NCBI GenBank assembly: GCA_026125285.1
Contig: JAHCLO010000018.1
Span: 62,001-126,000 of the forward strand
DNA from: Verrucomicrobiia bacterium
GTDB lineage: Bacteria; Verrucomicrobiota; Verrucomicrobiia; Limisphaerales; JADLHS01
Reading direction: 5' to 3'
DNA: 64,000 nt
Part shown: in pieces, positions 1 through 9,044 of the stretch
Numbering within the stretch: the stretch's first letter is position 1
Layout: each line of letters begins with the position of its first letter
The notes under the pieces: model-generated
Database searches by the model: none
What the model saw: only the letters and a program-made list of their open reading frames with translations
What the model was told of the DNA's origin: nothing
Made by a program: the position numbers and the translations under genes

Positions 1-58
1 CGTAGCCGACTATTGGCAGACAGGCGTGACGCAGTCCACCCGCATCTCTCCCCATAAT

Positions 59-331
59 TCAGAGGCTTCCATATTGGATGCCTTCAAAAGTCCACCGCAA
101 AAGCGGCCGACCGAAACGCAGGACGACGGTCCATCCAGCAAGCGCCGCAATACCGAAAGCCCAGTCTCCCGTACAGAAAGCGAGGATTGCATAAATGGGC
201 AGCCCCGCAAATGCAGTTATGACCAAGAAAAGCACAGCCAATCCAAGTATCCAAACGAACGGTCCAAAGATCACAATGCGCCACAGCACGGCCCAAAGTC
301 CTCGCCAATCATTTTTCCTCAAGCCAGGCAT
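59..331 (-). CDS. small membrane protein, unknown function
   Basis: A 90-residue protein with two long hydrophobic stretches (about residues 10-45 and 50-72), so probably an integral membrane protein with two or three helices. It begins 7 bp after the stop codon of the larger membrane protein upstream on the same strand, so the two are probably co-transcribed. I do not recognise a family. Overlapping readings in other frames lack this membrane pattern. Confidence 0.5.
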   Translation of the reverse strand: MPGLRKNDWRGLWAVLWRIVIFGPFVWILGLAVLFLVITAFAGLPIYAILAFCTGDWAFGIAALAGWTVVLRFGRPLLRWTFEGIQYGSL

Positions 332-338
332 AGAACGA

Positions 339-1097
339 TCAATTCACCAATGGCGGCTCTTCCGTGACTGCCGAACTGCCAGGCGGCGTTGAGGGGCTGC
401 TCATTGGTCCGGCGCCTTCGGCCATGTTCTTCTGGCCGGCAAACCAGACATAGGCAGAAAGCGCACAAAGTGTGGCGAAAGCCGCAATCACATCAGTAAC
501 CAACGACATCGCCGCGTCAATGAGCCAGTGATCCAGCGCCGGGATGAACATGACGGGCACAACGACAAGAGCGATGGCCGCGAGGATCAGTCCCAAGAAC
601 ACGAGTCCCAAGAGGAAGACCTGCCAGAAATGCCCACGGGTGAGTTCAAAGCTCCGGCGCATAGCGGCGGAACCTGACACGCGCTCACAGACTGCAATCG
701 GTTCGACCAGGGCTAATCGGACGAGCAGGTAGATTCCCGGAAAGATCAAGAGGAGAAAGCCAAACACCAGCGTCAGTGCTGTCAGAAACCGTGTCCACCA
801 CATCCGTCCCCAAGATCTCACTCCGACATCCAGGGCCTCGCGAACGGAAGGACGCCGTCCGAGCCAGGAAGTGTAGCCGATAGAAATGACGCCCGCCGTG
901 GCGATGATGCCGAAGAAGTTATCCAAGAATTGAGCGAATTTGAAGGACCTTCGGAAGTCGTCACTATCGAATACAAAATAATCCATGTAGCTACTCAGCA
1001 GTTCCAGCGGCAGCCAGATGACCATCACGACGGCAGCGACTGTCCCGAAGTGCGTTCGATACAAGTCCCAAGCGTGTTTCAGAACTGCGGTGATCAT
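339..1097 (-). CDS. multi-pass membrane protein (glycerophosphoryl diester phosphodiesterase membrane-domain-like)
   Basis: A protein of about 252 residues with several hydrophobic segments. The N-terminus (MITAVLKHAWDLYRTHFGT) and the segment FELTRGHFWQVFLLGLVFLG resemble bacterial membrane proteins of the type annotated as glycerophosphoryl diester phosphodiesterase membrane domain or DUF975-like. I chose the internal ATG because the 24 residues upstream are not hydrophobic and look like read-through. It probably forms a two-gene unit with the small membrane protein that follows. No catalytic motif is visible, so the function is unknown. Confidence 0.6.
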   Translation of the reverse strand: MITAVLKHAWDLYRTHFGTVAAVVMVIWLPLELLSSYMDYFVFDSDDFRRSFKFAQFLDNFFGIIATAGVISIGYTSWLGRRPSVREALDVGVRSWGRMWWTRFLTALTLVFGFLLLIFPGIYLLVRLALVEPIAVCERVSGSAAMRRSFELTRGHFWQVFLLGLVFLGLILAAIALVVVPVMFIPALDHWLIDAAMSLVTDVIAAFATLCALSAYVWFAGQKNMAEGAGPMSSPSTPPGSSAVTEEPPLVN

Positions 1098-1309
1098 GAG
1101 GTCGGCGGAAGAGTATCGCTGGGACACTCCCGCAGCCAGACAAAGTTGAAGCGGACCTGGCACAGCCACTCTTCAGCCGTTTTTCAATGTTGTCGAGAAC
1201 GCCAGTTCCGGCCTACGCTCCAGCGACCTGAAGGCATGACATGGATGCCGCTTGTATCGAGCGCAACGCAATCGCTACATTCACCCGTCGTGGCAAACCT
1301 TGACCGTCC

Positions 1310-1774
1310 ATGAAAATCAAAGCAAAGCAGCCAGATAGCCAGCCCGCGCTCCCGATGAACCGCATCCTGGTGCCGGTGGATTTCTCCGCGCCCTCCAAAA
1401 AACTGGTCCCTTACGCGGCCGCGCTGGCGCGGAAGTGGGGCGCATCACTGGTCCTGTTGCACGTGGTGGAGCACATCAATGTCCCGACGCGCGTGGCTTA
1501 CGCCGCGACGGGTTTGCAGGACATTGTGCTGGCACGTGGACGAAAGTTGCTGGCGGAATTCGCGGCGCGGCTTGCGCCCACCGGCGTCAAGACCACGGAA
1601 GTCGTGCGGGTGGGCCGGCCCTGGCAGGAGATTGCCCGGACGGCCCGCAGTGAACGGGCCGATCTGATTGTTATCGCCACGCACGGGCACACCGGCCTCC
1701 AGCGGTTCATTTTGGGCAGCACGGCCGAGCGGGTGTTGCGGCACGCCGCTTGTCCGGTGCTCGTGGTGCGTTAA
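1310..1774 (+). CDS. universal stress protein, UspA family
   Basis: A single-domain UspA protein of 154 residues, slightly longer than the usual 140-150. The family hallmarks are present: an N-terminal strand MNRILVPVDFS from residue 16, and near the C-terminus the ATP-binding pattern G-x2-G-x9-G-S (GHTGLQRFILGS) followed by VLRHAACPVLVV. Met16 could be the true start, because the first 15 residues lie outside the fold. A tandem-domain Usp follows 22 bp downstream in the same direction. Such proteins are cytoplasmic stress-survival factors that often bind ATP; the specific role here cannot be read from sequence. Confidence 0.9.
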   Translation: MKIKAKQPDSQPALPMNRILVPVDFSAPSKKLVPYAAALARKWGASLVLLHVVEHINVPTRVAYAATGLQDIVLARGRKLLAEFAARLAPTGVKTTEVVRVGRPWQEIARTARSERADLIVIATHGHTGLQRFILGSTAERVLRHAACPVLVVR

Positions 1775-1796
1775 CCCAAGTATCACCGTCCTGAGC

Positions 1797-2723
1797 ATGA
1801 AAGCCAAAACCCGCCCCACTTCGACACGAACCACCTCGCCACCGGCGCTCGAATTCAATGCGATTCTCGTGCCCGTGGATTTCTCGCCGCGATCACGCCG
1901 CGCGACGCAGTACGCGGCCGCCCTGGCGCAACAATTCGACGCCGCCCTGGAACTCTTGTTTGTCCTGGAACCGCTGCCGACCGATTCCATGTTGGAACGG
2001 CCCCAGCGAACCCGCGGGGACACGGAACTCGCCCGGAGAGCGGAAACCATGCTGCGGGAACTGGCACAAACGGAAGTCCCGTCCGGCGTGCGCGCGACCA
2101 CTCGGGTCCGGCGCGGTAAGGCCGCCCCCGAAATCATCGCGACCGCGCAACAAGGGCAATCCGACCTCATTGTGCTTTCCAGCCACGGTTACTCCGGCGT
2201 GCAAAGGCTGTTGCTCGGCAGCACCGCGGAACAGGTCGTGCGGCACGCACCCTGCAGCGTGCTTACATTGCGCGAACACGCCGCGGCGCCGACGCGTATC
2301 CGGCGGATACTGGCGCCAGTGGATTTTTCGCCCGCTTCGCGCGCGGCGCTCCGCTACGCCGTGGAATTTGCCGGCCTGTTTGACGCCGACCTGACAGTGT
2401 TCCACGCCGTCCTCTCGCTTCCGCCGCCTCGCCGGTTGTCGGCTTTTGCCCGGGGACTCGAGGTGGAAGCTCTCAAGCAAGCACGCGAGGACCTCGCCAC
2501 GCTGGTCAAGACCAAGGTCTGCGGAGCAATACCAGTGGCCACCAAGATTGCGGCGGGCGTTCCGCGCGATGCCATCGTTCGCGTGGCCGGACGATTGAAA
2601 ACGGACCTGATCATCATGGCCACGCAAGGGAAGAAGGGACTGGAGCGCTGGGTCATGGGCAGCACTGCGGAACTTGTGGTGCGCCACGCGCCTTGCCCGG
2701 TGCTGGTGCTGCGGCCCGGTTGA
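1797..2723 (+). CDS. tandem-domain universal stress protein
   Basis: A 308-residue protein with two complete UspA domains, about residues 19-160 and 165-308. Each starts with a short strand (FNAILVPVDFS; RILAPVDFS) and ends with the nucleotide-binding pattern (GYSGVQRLLLGS; GKKGLERWVMGS) and RHAPC-VL. The frame is open further upstream, but that part overlaps the preceding usp gene in a different frame, so the ATG after the previous stop is the better start. Both domains keep the ATP-binding glycines. It is probably co-transcribed with the single-domain paralog just upstream. Confidence 0.9.
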   Translation: MKAKTRPTSTRTTSPPALEFNAILVPVDFSPRSRRATQYAAALAQQFDAALELLFVLEPLPTDSMLERPQRTRGDTELARRAETMLRELAQTEVPSGVRATTRVRRGKAAPEIIATAQQGQSDLIVLSSHGYSGVQRLLLGSTAEQVVRHAPCSVLTLREHAAAPTRIRRILAPVDFSPASRAALRYAVEFAGLFDADLTVFHAVLSLPPPRRLSAFARGLEVEALKQAREDLATLVKTKVCGAIPVATKIAAGVPRDAIVRVAGRLKTDLIIMATQGKKGLERWVMGSTAELVVRHAPCPVLVLRPG

Positions 2724-2791
2724 CCCACACCAAAGTCAACCCTCGGTGAGTTTGGTACCACGCAAGCCCTGGAGTAGAACGCCGTCTCCCA

Positions 2792-3574
2792 CTACTGCTC
2801 GGCTCGACCTTCGTCTTGCGAGATTTCGTAGGCAAGGAGATAGTGCCGGCCCCCCTTGACCCATTTCACCGAGCCGTCGCACATCTGCATGTTTACCCCG
2901 TGCGCGCCGTGATTGTCATTGCGGTCGGGATAATTGTTTCTGGCGCCTGGCCCTTTGCGGTCGCCATCGAACATCAGGTAAATATCCGATGGGCCAAACA
3001 CCATGCCGCGCAAGCCAAAGGTGTTGTATTGATGCACCCAGCGGCTGACGCTGCGCTCGGTCTTGCGGGTGGTCCAGTTCATGAACGCGTTGATTTCATA
3101 ACTGACGCCGCGCAGGTCCACGTCGGCGGAACGGGAACTCAGCGCGCGCTTGTATTCCGCCTGCCGTGTCAAATCAATCAGGACCACCCGCCCGGCGTAA
3201 TTCGGTCCCCGGTTGGTGCTGATAAAGTTGTCAGTGGAGGGGCAGACAAAAACCGAACGCGCGAGCGCGCCCGAAATGTAATCTGGATACAGCCAGGTCA
3301 GGTCATCGCTGCCGTCGGTGGGCGTGCCCGAAAGCCAGCCGCCGGAATTGTCCGCCGCATACATCATCGAACCGAGGCCCATCTGCTTGAGGTTGCTGCG
3401 GCACACCGTGCGTTTGGATTTCTCGTTCGCCCCGGCGAGAGCCGGCAGCAGCATGGCCGCCAGGATGGCGATGATGGCAATGACCACCAGCAATTCGATG
3501 AGGGTGAAGGCGCGATTGCCGGTCAATTGCCGCCGGAAGGCGCGGCGACGAGGATTGGGATTCGACTTTCGCAT
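2792..3574 (-). CDS. pseudopilin-like protein with prepilin cleavage/methylation motif and C-terminal DGSV motif
   Basis: 260 residues. A basic N-terminus is followed by the type IV prepilin signal [20 protein letters not shown] (cleavage expected before Phe, with Glu at +5) and a hydrophobic helix to about residue 47. The C-terminus carries [15 protein letters not shown], the H-x9-DG pattern seen in the very numerous secreted pseudopilin-like proteins of Planctomycetes and Verrucomicrobia. It should be handled by a prepilin peptidase and anchored in the cytoplasmic membrane. It is distant in sequence from the two pseudopilins at 50.7 and 53.6 kb. It is divergent from the sulfatase gene that follows; a functional link is not shown. 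Confidence 0.85.
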   Translation of the reverse strand: MRKSNPNPRRRAFRRQLTGNRAFTLIELLVVIAIIAILAAMLLPALAGANEKSKRTVCRSNLKQMGLGSMMYAADNSGGWLSGTPTDGSDDLTWLYPDYISGALARSVFVCPSTDNFISTNRGPNYAGRVVLIDLTRQAEYKRALSSRSADVDLRGVSYEINAFMNWTTRKTERSVSRWVHQYNTFGLRGMVFGPSDIYLMFDGDRKGPGARNNYPDRNDNHGAHGVNMQMCDGSVKWVKGGRHYLLAYEISQDEGRAEQ

Positions 3575-3781
3575 GATTTAAGGTTAGCCATGAGCACGGA
3601 CTGGTTTCTCGGCAACTTCATTAAAATGCTGGCGACCCAGCTTGTGCCGCAGCCGGCGCTGTTTGTCAATGGCAGACAACGCCCAGACAACGCCCGTGGC
3701 AGATAAGGCCCAGATTAATGCCCCACAATGGCAACTGCTTGTCACCCTTCGTTGTCCCTGCCAGACTGCGCCCGATTTGTC

Positions 3782-5266
3782 ATGCAAGTCCTGCTCCGAC
3801 TTCTGCTGCTGTGGTGGGTTTGCGCTTGGGGAACTCACCTACGCGCCGCCCCGAACCCCAACGTCCTTTTCATCGCCATTGACGATCAGAACGATTGGAT
3901 TGGTCACCTGGACGGACATCCGTTGGCAAAGACGCCGAACCTTGATCGGCTCGCCGCGCGCGGGACCACCTTCCTGAACGCGCACGTGCAAAGTCCGCTC
4001 TGCAATCCTTCGCGCACCAGCCTGATGCTCGGACTGCGCCCGACCACGACCGGCATTTACGGGTTGTCGCCGTGGTTTCGCAATCTGGACGCGTGGAGAG
4101 AGCGCGTCACGTTGCCACAGCACTTCAAGGCACACGGTTATCGCACCTTCACCAGCGGGAAGATTTATCACGGCGGCGTCGGTGGGCCGGAAAGGCAAAA
4201 GGTGGAATTTGATGTGTGGGGACCCGCTGGAGGTATTGGCGCGAGGCCGGAGAAAAAACTCATTGGTCCGACGCCCATGGGCAACAATCCGCTGATGGAC
4301 TGGGGCGTGTTTCCGCATCGCGACGAGGACAAGGGCGATTATCAGGTCGCGAGCTGGACCATCGAACAACTCAAGGCCGCGCCCCAGGACCAGCCGTTCT
4401 TCATCGCCGCCGGATTCTTCCTGCCGCACGTCCCGTGTTACGCCACGCAGCCGTGGTTCGATTTGTATCCAGACGACGACCGCGTGTTGCCGAAGATCAA
4501 ATCCGACGATCGCAATGACACGCCGCACTTCTCCTGGTATCTGCATTGGGAGTTACCGGAGCCGCGGTTGAAATGGGTCCAGGAAAATAATCAATGGCGC
4601 AACCTCGTCCGCAGTTATCTCGCCTGCACGAGTTTCGTGGACGCGCAAGTGGGCCGGCTTCTCGACACGCTCAATGAAACCGGCCTCGCGACCAACACCA
4701 TCGTGGTGGTCTGGGGCGATCACGGCTGACATCTCGGCGAGAAAGGCATCACCGGCAAGAACACGCTTTGGGAACGTTCGACGCGCGTGCCGCTCATCTT
4801 CGCTGGCCCTGGCGTGACGCAAGGCGGACGCTGTAAGCAGCCCGTGGAGTTGCTCGATATTTATCCGACGCTCATCGAACTCTGTGGCCTCACGCCGCGC
4901 ACCGATCTCGAAGGCCTCAGTCTCGCACCTCAACTGAAGAACGCCGCTGCCCTGCGCGAACGTCCCGCCGTCACCTCGCACAATCAGGGTAATCACAGTG
5001 TCCGCAGCGAACGCTGGCGTTACATCTGTTACGCGGACGGCAGCGAAGAACTTTACGATCACCTAACCGATCCGACCGAGTGGACCAACCTCGCAGGGAA
5101 ACCCGAGCACGCCGCAGTCATCACCGAGCACAAAAAATGGTTGCCGAAGCCCGACGCACCGCCCGCACCCGGCAGTGCGCATCGTGTGTTGACCTACGAC
5201 CAGGCAACGGACGAAGCGGTTTGGGAAGGCAAAGTTGTGAGGCGCGCGGATCCCATTCCGGAATGA
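3782..5266 (+). pseudogene. sulfatase (iduronate-2-sulfatase-like) interrupted by an in-frame TGA
   Basis: Secreted arylsulfatase-family protein. A signal peptide (MQVLLRLLLLWWVCAWGTHLRA) precedes the metal-binding start of the fold (NVLFIAIDDQNDW). The formylglycine signature C-x-P-S-R is present as CNPSR, followed by TSLMLGLRPTTTGIYG. At 4727-4729 a TGA falls inside the conserved active-site motif GDHG-W-HLGE, where relatives have Trp. The same frame stays open and clearly sulfatase-like for another 178 codons (HLGEKGITGKNTLWERSTRVPL to the end). A single TGG to TGA change would explain this. It may be a fresh nonsense mutation, a sequencing error, or rare read-through. I chose the internal Met because it starts the signal peptide. 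Confidence 0.85.
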
Positions 5267-5300
5267 AACCAATTGCGCACAACCACTGCGAACCACGCGA

Positions 5301-7208
5301 ATGTTGAAATTTTTTGCCAACTTTGGCGTCGGCCTGACCACGCTCAACGTGGCTGTGGCCGCGGAGAAACCCAACATTCTGTGGCTGACCAGCGAGGATC
5401 ACGGGCCGGAAATGGGCTGTTACGGCGACGCCAACGCGCGCACGCCGAACGTGGACGCACTCGCCGCAAAGGGAATGTTGTTCACGCGCGTCTGGTCCAC
5501 CGCGCCGGTCTGCGCGCCGGCACGCACGGCGATCATCTCCGGCCTGTACCCCTCCAGCAGCGGCGGCCTTCACATGCGTTCGATGGTCGCGCTGCCGGCC
5601 GAATTGAAATTGTATCCGCAATTTCTCCGCGAGGCCGGCTACTATTGCGTGAACAACAGCAAGGAAGATTACAACGTCCGCAAACCCGCCGGGTTGTGGG
5701 ATAGTTCTTCCGGCAACGCGCATTGGCGCAATCGCACCGCCGGCCAGCCCTTCTTCGCCATTTTCAATTCCACCAAGAGCCACGAGAGCCAGATTCGCAC
5801 GCGCCCTCACCAGCCGATTGCTAATCCCGCGAAGATGCGCGTGCCAGCTTATCATCCGAACACGCCCGAAGTGCGGCAGGATTGGGCGCAGTATTACGAC
5901 AAGGTAAGCGAGGCGGACGCTGACGCCGGCCGACGCTTGCAGGAACTGGAGGACGCGGGGCTGGCGGCGGACACGATTGTCTTTTACTACGGCGATCACG
6001 GCAGCGGCATGCCGCGCAGCAAACGCTGGCCGTCCGACTCTGGCTTGAGCGTTCCGCTGGTGGTTTACTTTCCGGAAAAATGGAAACACCTCGCGCCGAA
6101 GGAATATCAGGCAGGCAGCAAATCGGATCGCCTGGTAAGTTTTGTGGACCTCGCGCCCACGCTATTGAGTATTGTGGACATCAGGCCGCCCGAGTGGATG
6201 CAAGGGCACGCCTTCGCTGGTCCGCATCAGACTGAGCCACCCGTGTTTCTCTTTGGCGAGCGCGGACGCATGGATGAACGCATGGACCTGGTGCGTAGCG
6301 TCACCGATGGCCGCTATGTTTATCTGCGCAATTTCTTTCCGCACGTCTCGCAGGCCCAACGCGTGGCTTATCAATTTGAAACGCCCACCACACGCGTCTG
6401 GCGCGAGCTGTTCGATCAGGGCAAAACCACGGAGGCGCAGTCCATCTTTTGGCGCGTACCCAAAGCGCCAGAGGAACTTTACGATCTGCAAACCGACCCC
6501 GACGAAGTCCGCAATCTCGCCAACTCGCCCCCGCACAGCGCCATACTGGAAAAACTCCGCGCAGCCCAGCGCGACCACTTGTTCAAGATTCGCGATGTCG
6601 GCGTTTTGCCGGAGGGCGAACTTCATTCCCGCTCGCAAGGCAGCACGCCCTACGAACTGGCCCGCGATGAAGCAAAGTATCCGTTGAAACGTATCGTCGC
6701 CACGGCGGAACTGGCGTCGAACCTCCAGCCGGATGCACTGCCGGAATTGAGAAAGCTGTTAACCGACCCTGACAGCGCCGTGCGTTACTGGGCCGCGCTC
6801 GGATTCCTAATGCGCGGGCAGAGTGCCGCGCAGCAAAACGAGGACACGATGCGCGCCGCGCTCAAGGACGCTTCGCCTTATGTCCGAATCGTCGCCGCCG
6901 AAGCACTCGGTCTGCATGGCCAGGAAAGAGATCGCGCGTCAGCACTGACAGTCTTGCGCGAACTCGCTCCTCCGGAGAAGAATGGCGTGTTTGTCTCCAT
7001 GTCCGCGCTTGCGGCGATTGAAGCCTTGGGTGAAAAAGCTGCGTCGCTGCACGAATTCATCCGCGGCCTCAATCCGAACGGCCCATCGCCCGATGCGCGC
7101 TTCGACAGCTACGTGCCGCGTTTGATTCAGAACATTGCCCCGCCCGATGCCGCCCCCGCGCGCAAAGCGAAAGGCAAGGCCGCGAAGCAATCGCCTCAAA
7201 CTCCCTAA
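5301..7208 (+). CDS. secreted sulfatase with C-terminal HEAT-like repeats
   Basis: 635 residues. A signal-like N-terminus is followed by KPNILWLTSEDHGPEMGCYG, the metal-binding opening of the alkaline-phosphatase-like fold. The formylglycine motif is CAPARTAIISG (C-x-P-x-R), and YYGDHGSGMPRSKRW matches the second active-site region. After the sulfatase domain (to about residue 480) comes an alpha-helical tail with HEAT-like units such as LPELRKLLTDPDSAVRYWAALG and ALKDASPYVRIVAAEALG. This architecture is common in Verrucomicrobia and Planctomycetes, where heparan/algal polysaccharide-type sulfatases are abundant. The substrate cannot be assigned. It follows the interrupted sulfatase by 34 bp, in the same direction. 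Confidence 0.9.
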   Translation: MLKFFANFGVGLTTLNVAVAAEKPNILWLTSEDHGPEMGCYGDANARTPNVDALAAKGMLFTRVWSTAPVCAPARTAIISGLYPSSSGGLHMRSMVALPAELKLYPQFLREAGYYCVNNSKEDYNVRKPAGLWDSSSGNAHWRNRTAGQPFFAIFNSTKSHESQIRTRPHQPIANPAKMRVPAYHPNTPEVRQDWAQYYDKVSEADADAGRRLQELEDAGLAADTIVFYYGDHGSGMPRSKRWPSDSGLSVPLVVYFPEKWKHLAPKEYQAGSKSDRLVSFVDLAPTLLSIVDIRPPEWMQGHAFAGPHQTEPPVFLFGERGRMDERMDLVRSVTDGRYVYLRNFFPHVSQAQRVAYQFETPTTRVWRELFDQGKTTEAQSIFWRVPKAPEELYDLQTDPDEVRNLANSPPHSAILEKLRAAQRDHLFKIRDVGVLPEGELHSRSQGSTPYELARDEAKYPLKRIVATAELASNLQPDALPELRKLLTDPDSAVRYWAALGFLMRGQSAAQQNEDTMRAALKDASPYVRIVAAEALGLHGQERDRASALTVLRELAPPEKNGVFVSMSALAAIEALGEKAASLHEFIRGLNPNGPSPDARFDSYVPRLIQNIAPPDAAPARKAKGKAAKQSPQTP

Positions 7209-7221
7209 TCACCGGAGTGAA

Positions 7222-7473
7222 ATGTTTATGCAGATCCTCGCGCGAATCCTGCCCGTCACGCTGTTACTTTGGTTTCTCACGCCTGCTATCGCAGCGAACT
7301 CCAAACCCAACGTGCTGTTCATCATCTCGGATGACTTGAACAACTTCCTCGGCGCCTACGGCGAACCGCAGTGCATCCAACTGCTGGAAAGGAAAGCCGA
7401 TACCAGGAAGCCCTGCATACTCCGCACCTGCCACCCTGTCGAGACGCAAGAATCGCGGCGAGCCTGCGGCTGA
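7222..7473 (+). pseudogene. third sulfatase, truncated after about 50 residues
   Basis: Starts 13 bp after the previous sulfatase with a signal peptide (MFMQILARILPVTLLLWFLT) and the diagnostic sulfatase opening KPNVLFIISDDLNNFLGAYG. Around position 7370 the similarity to sulfatases ends, and the remaining 30 or so codons are Arg/Cys-rich and look like non-coding DNA read in frame. No C-x-P-x-R motif or later sulfatase segment follows. A dispersed repeat begins about 20 bp after the ORF ends. The gene was probably the third member of a sulfatase operon before an insertion or deletion removed its body. Confidence 0.75.
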
Positions 7474-7479
7474 GGGAGT

Positions 7480-7891
7480 ATCAGAAACGAAGTTCGCACT
7501 TTGCGCCTGTGAATCGTAGCCGCCGACGTGAGTCAGCTCTGACTTCCCTTTCCACTTCAGATGGTGCGGACTCACGTCCGCTGCTACAACATGGGAAGCT
7601 GTGACCAATCCCAGATTGGACACGCATTGGATCCATGAACAGCATGCTGCACACCTCTGGCCGGCAGATCAAATTCCTTTGTCTTCAGTGAGACCTGTCG
7701 GCGGGACGCACGGCAGCACGTTGAGGTTCACGATAAGCGGTGCGGGACCCAAACCGACAGGCTTTCCGGCGCCACGGGCCTTACACCCACTTTCCCACAG
7801 GCCAAGCGAGATGGAAGGGATGCTCGGCGCGAACACACGCTCACACAAACTCACGCGCTCTCCGCGCCTCAGAGCTAACGCATCTCCGTCA
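7480..7891. other. non-coding stretch behind the truncated sulfatase
   Basis: Apart from the family A repeat at its start, I see no convincing gene in this interval. Short open frames on both strands have no recognisable motif or signal peptide. It probably replaces the deleted body of the third sulfatase. Confidence 0.5.
7489..7590 (+). repeat. dispersed palindromic repeat, family A (copy 1)
   Basis: Contains AATCGTAGCCGCCGACGTGA and, about 50 bp later, GCGGACTCACGTCCGCTGCT. A second copy lies reversed at 40391-40500 inside the ABC permease gene. The two copies match at 32 of 36 positions over the first block and 20 of 22 over the second. Here the copy lies just behind the broken sulfatase. 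Confidence 0.7.
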
Positions 7892-8221
7892 TCACGGCAG
7901 CAACTGGCCGTCGCCGCTGAGATATCGAGTCATGACCGCGTAGCATATTAAGATACCGAACCCAATAATCCATACAATCCAAGTAACTATGACCCGCTGA
8001 AAGCTGCGGCGATGAAGATATGCCATGTGCTCATCATTGTGACGCAACTCCTGCACTGCCTTCGCCCACGCCGACCGATCACGAGAAGGCGGAAACAAGC
8101 CCTTTCTGAAAAGACAAAGCTGTTGTCGTACTATGAAGCTTGCGCCGATCGCAAACGGGATCCCGAACACCACTGCCGCACAAATGATCGCAGGAACACT
8201 ATGTGTCGAGTCCTCATTCAT
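7892..8221 (-). CDS. small membrane protein, unknown function
   Basis: 109 residues with two clear membrane helices: residues about 9-28 (VPAIICAAVVFGIPFAIG) and 76-97 (VIVTWIVWIIGFGILICYAV). The cytoplasmic loop between them is charged. The ATG lies 2 bp after the stop of the preceding membrane protein gene, so the pair is almost certainly one transcriptional unit. I recognise no family. Confidence 0.55.
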   Translation of the reverse strand: MNEDSTHSVPAIICAAVVFGIPFAIGASFIVRQQLCLFRKGLFPPSRDRSAWAKAVQELRHNDEHMAYLHRRSFQRVIVTWIVWIIGFGILICYAVMTRYLSGDGQLLP

Positions 8222-8223
8222 GC

Positions 8224-8532
8224 TTAGTCCAAATCGTCATACACTCGCTTGCCCGTGTCGTATAAAATAGTGCAAAACACTCGCCGCCCGAGCCATACGA
8301 TCGCAAAGACTGCGCATCCCCAGAAAACGCTGATCAACCATAACGAGTCCGCTCTCGGAAAAAATAACACCTCCACAGCAGTATCGAAGACCGGATCAAA
8401 CCAAGAGGTGTCTCCGTGGATCCGAGGCATCCTGCGCCCAGAAGCGACGGCAAGTGCTAGTGATGCCAGCGTGGAGTGAAGAACTGCAAATCCAGCAATC
8501 AAAGCAACTGGGATGCAGATGCGGCGATACAT
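8224..8532 (-). CDS. small membrane protein, unknown function
   Basis: About 102 residues from the chosen ATG. It begins with a positively charged tip and a hydrophobic helix (MYRRICIPVALIAGFAVLHS) and has a second helix near residues 65-82 (SLWLISVFWGCAVFAIVWLG). The frame extends 77 codons further upstream, but that part has no membrane or domain pattern, so the internal start is preferred. It is paired with the small membrane protein directly downstream. No function can be assigned. Confidence 0.5.
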   Translation of the reverse strand: MYRRICIPVALIAGFAVLHSTLASLALAVASGRRMPRIHGDTSWFDPVFDTAVEVLFFPRADSLWLISVFWGCAVFAIVWLGRRVFCTILYDTGKRVYDDLD

Positions 8533-8768
8533 ACGCGGCCTACCGTGGAGTGAGCGACAGCTTTGAGTGAAGTTTAGCGTCATATTTCTGTGGCCAGAGA
8601 ATGCTGGTTCGGTAACACTTTGTTTGGCCATGATTGCTGCAAAGTCATGCGGTTTTGTTCGCTTATCACGGAACAAAGACGACAGCGGCTCAAACGTCGT
8701 TTGCCATCGTGGCGACGGTAAATCTGCGGTCTTGGATTGTCCAGCGGGGAATCGCGCGCCCAACCGAT

Positions 8769-8897
8769 ATGAACTGTCTTAAATCTCCACGCGGGTTCGT
8801 TGCGTTAACCGTGTTTCTGTTGGTGAGCGCGCCCGGGCCGTCTGCGGTCGTGTCGCAAACCAATCCGCCCGCATTGCCAACAGATTGTGTCAGTTGA
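8769..8897 (+). CDS. possible small secreted peptide or remnant of a TolC-like N-terminus
   Basis: 42 codons: a signal-peptide-like start (MNCLKSPRGFVALTVFLLVS) followed by QTNPPALPTDCVS and a stop. In Verrucomicrobia, TolC-like proteins often begin with a signal peptide and a similar Pro-rich segment before the first helix, so this could be a beheaded outer membrane protein. Nothing downstream continues such a protein. The rest of the interval 8533-9044 shows no other gene. Confidence 0.25.
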   Translation: MNCLKSPRGFVALTVFLLVSAPGPSAVVSQTNPPALPTDCVS

Positions 8898-9044
8898 AGT
8901 TGGCATTGCTTCAATTGCTGCAATGAGGTGGGAAGGCGCGAGATGGACAAGTGCCCAAAATGGGCACTCCGCGATTTGCCACGGTGACTGACCCCGTCTA
9001 ATGTTCAGCCAAATACGAAACCGCGAGCCAGTTATCGCCCCAGG

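Noticed and set aside
3584-3838. Small minus-strand open frame before the first sulfatase
   Set aside because: Overlaps the sulfatase signal peptide region and shows no coding pattern.
4727-4729. In-frame TGA as selenocysteine codon
   Set aside because: The position is normally Trp, not Cys or the formylglycine residue, and I see no SECIS-like hairpin directly downstream. A nonsense mutation is simpler.
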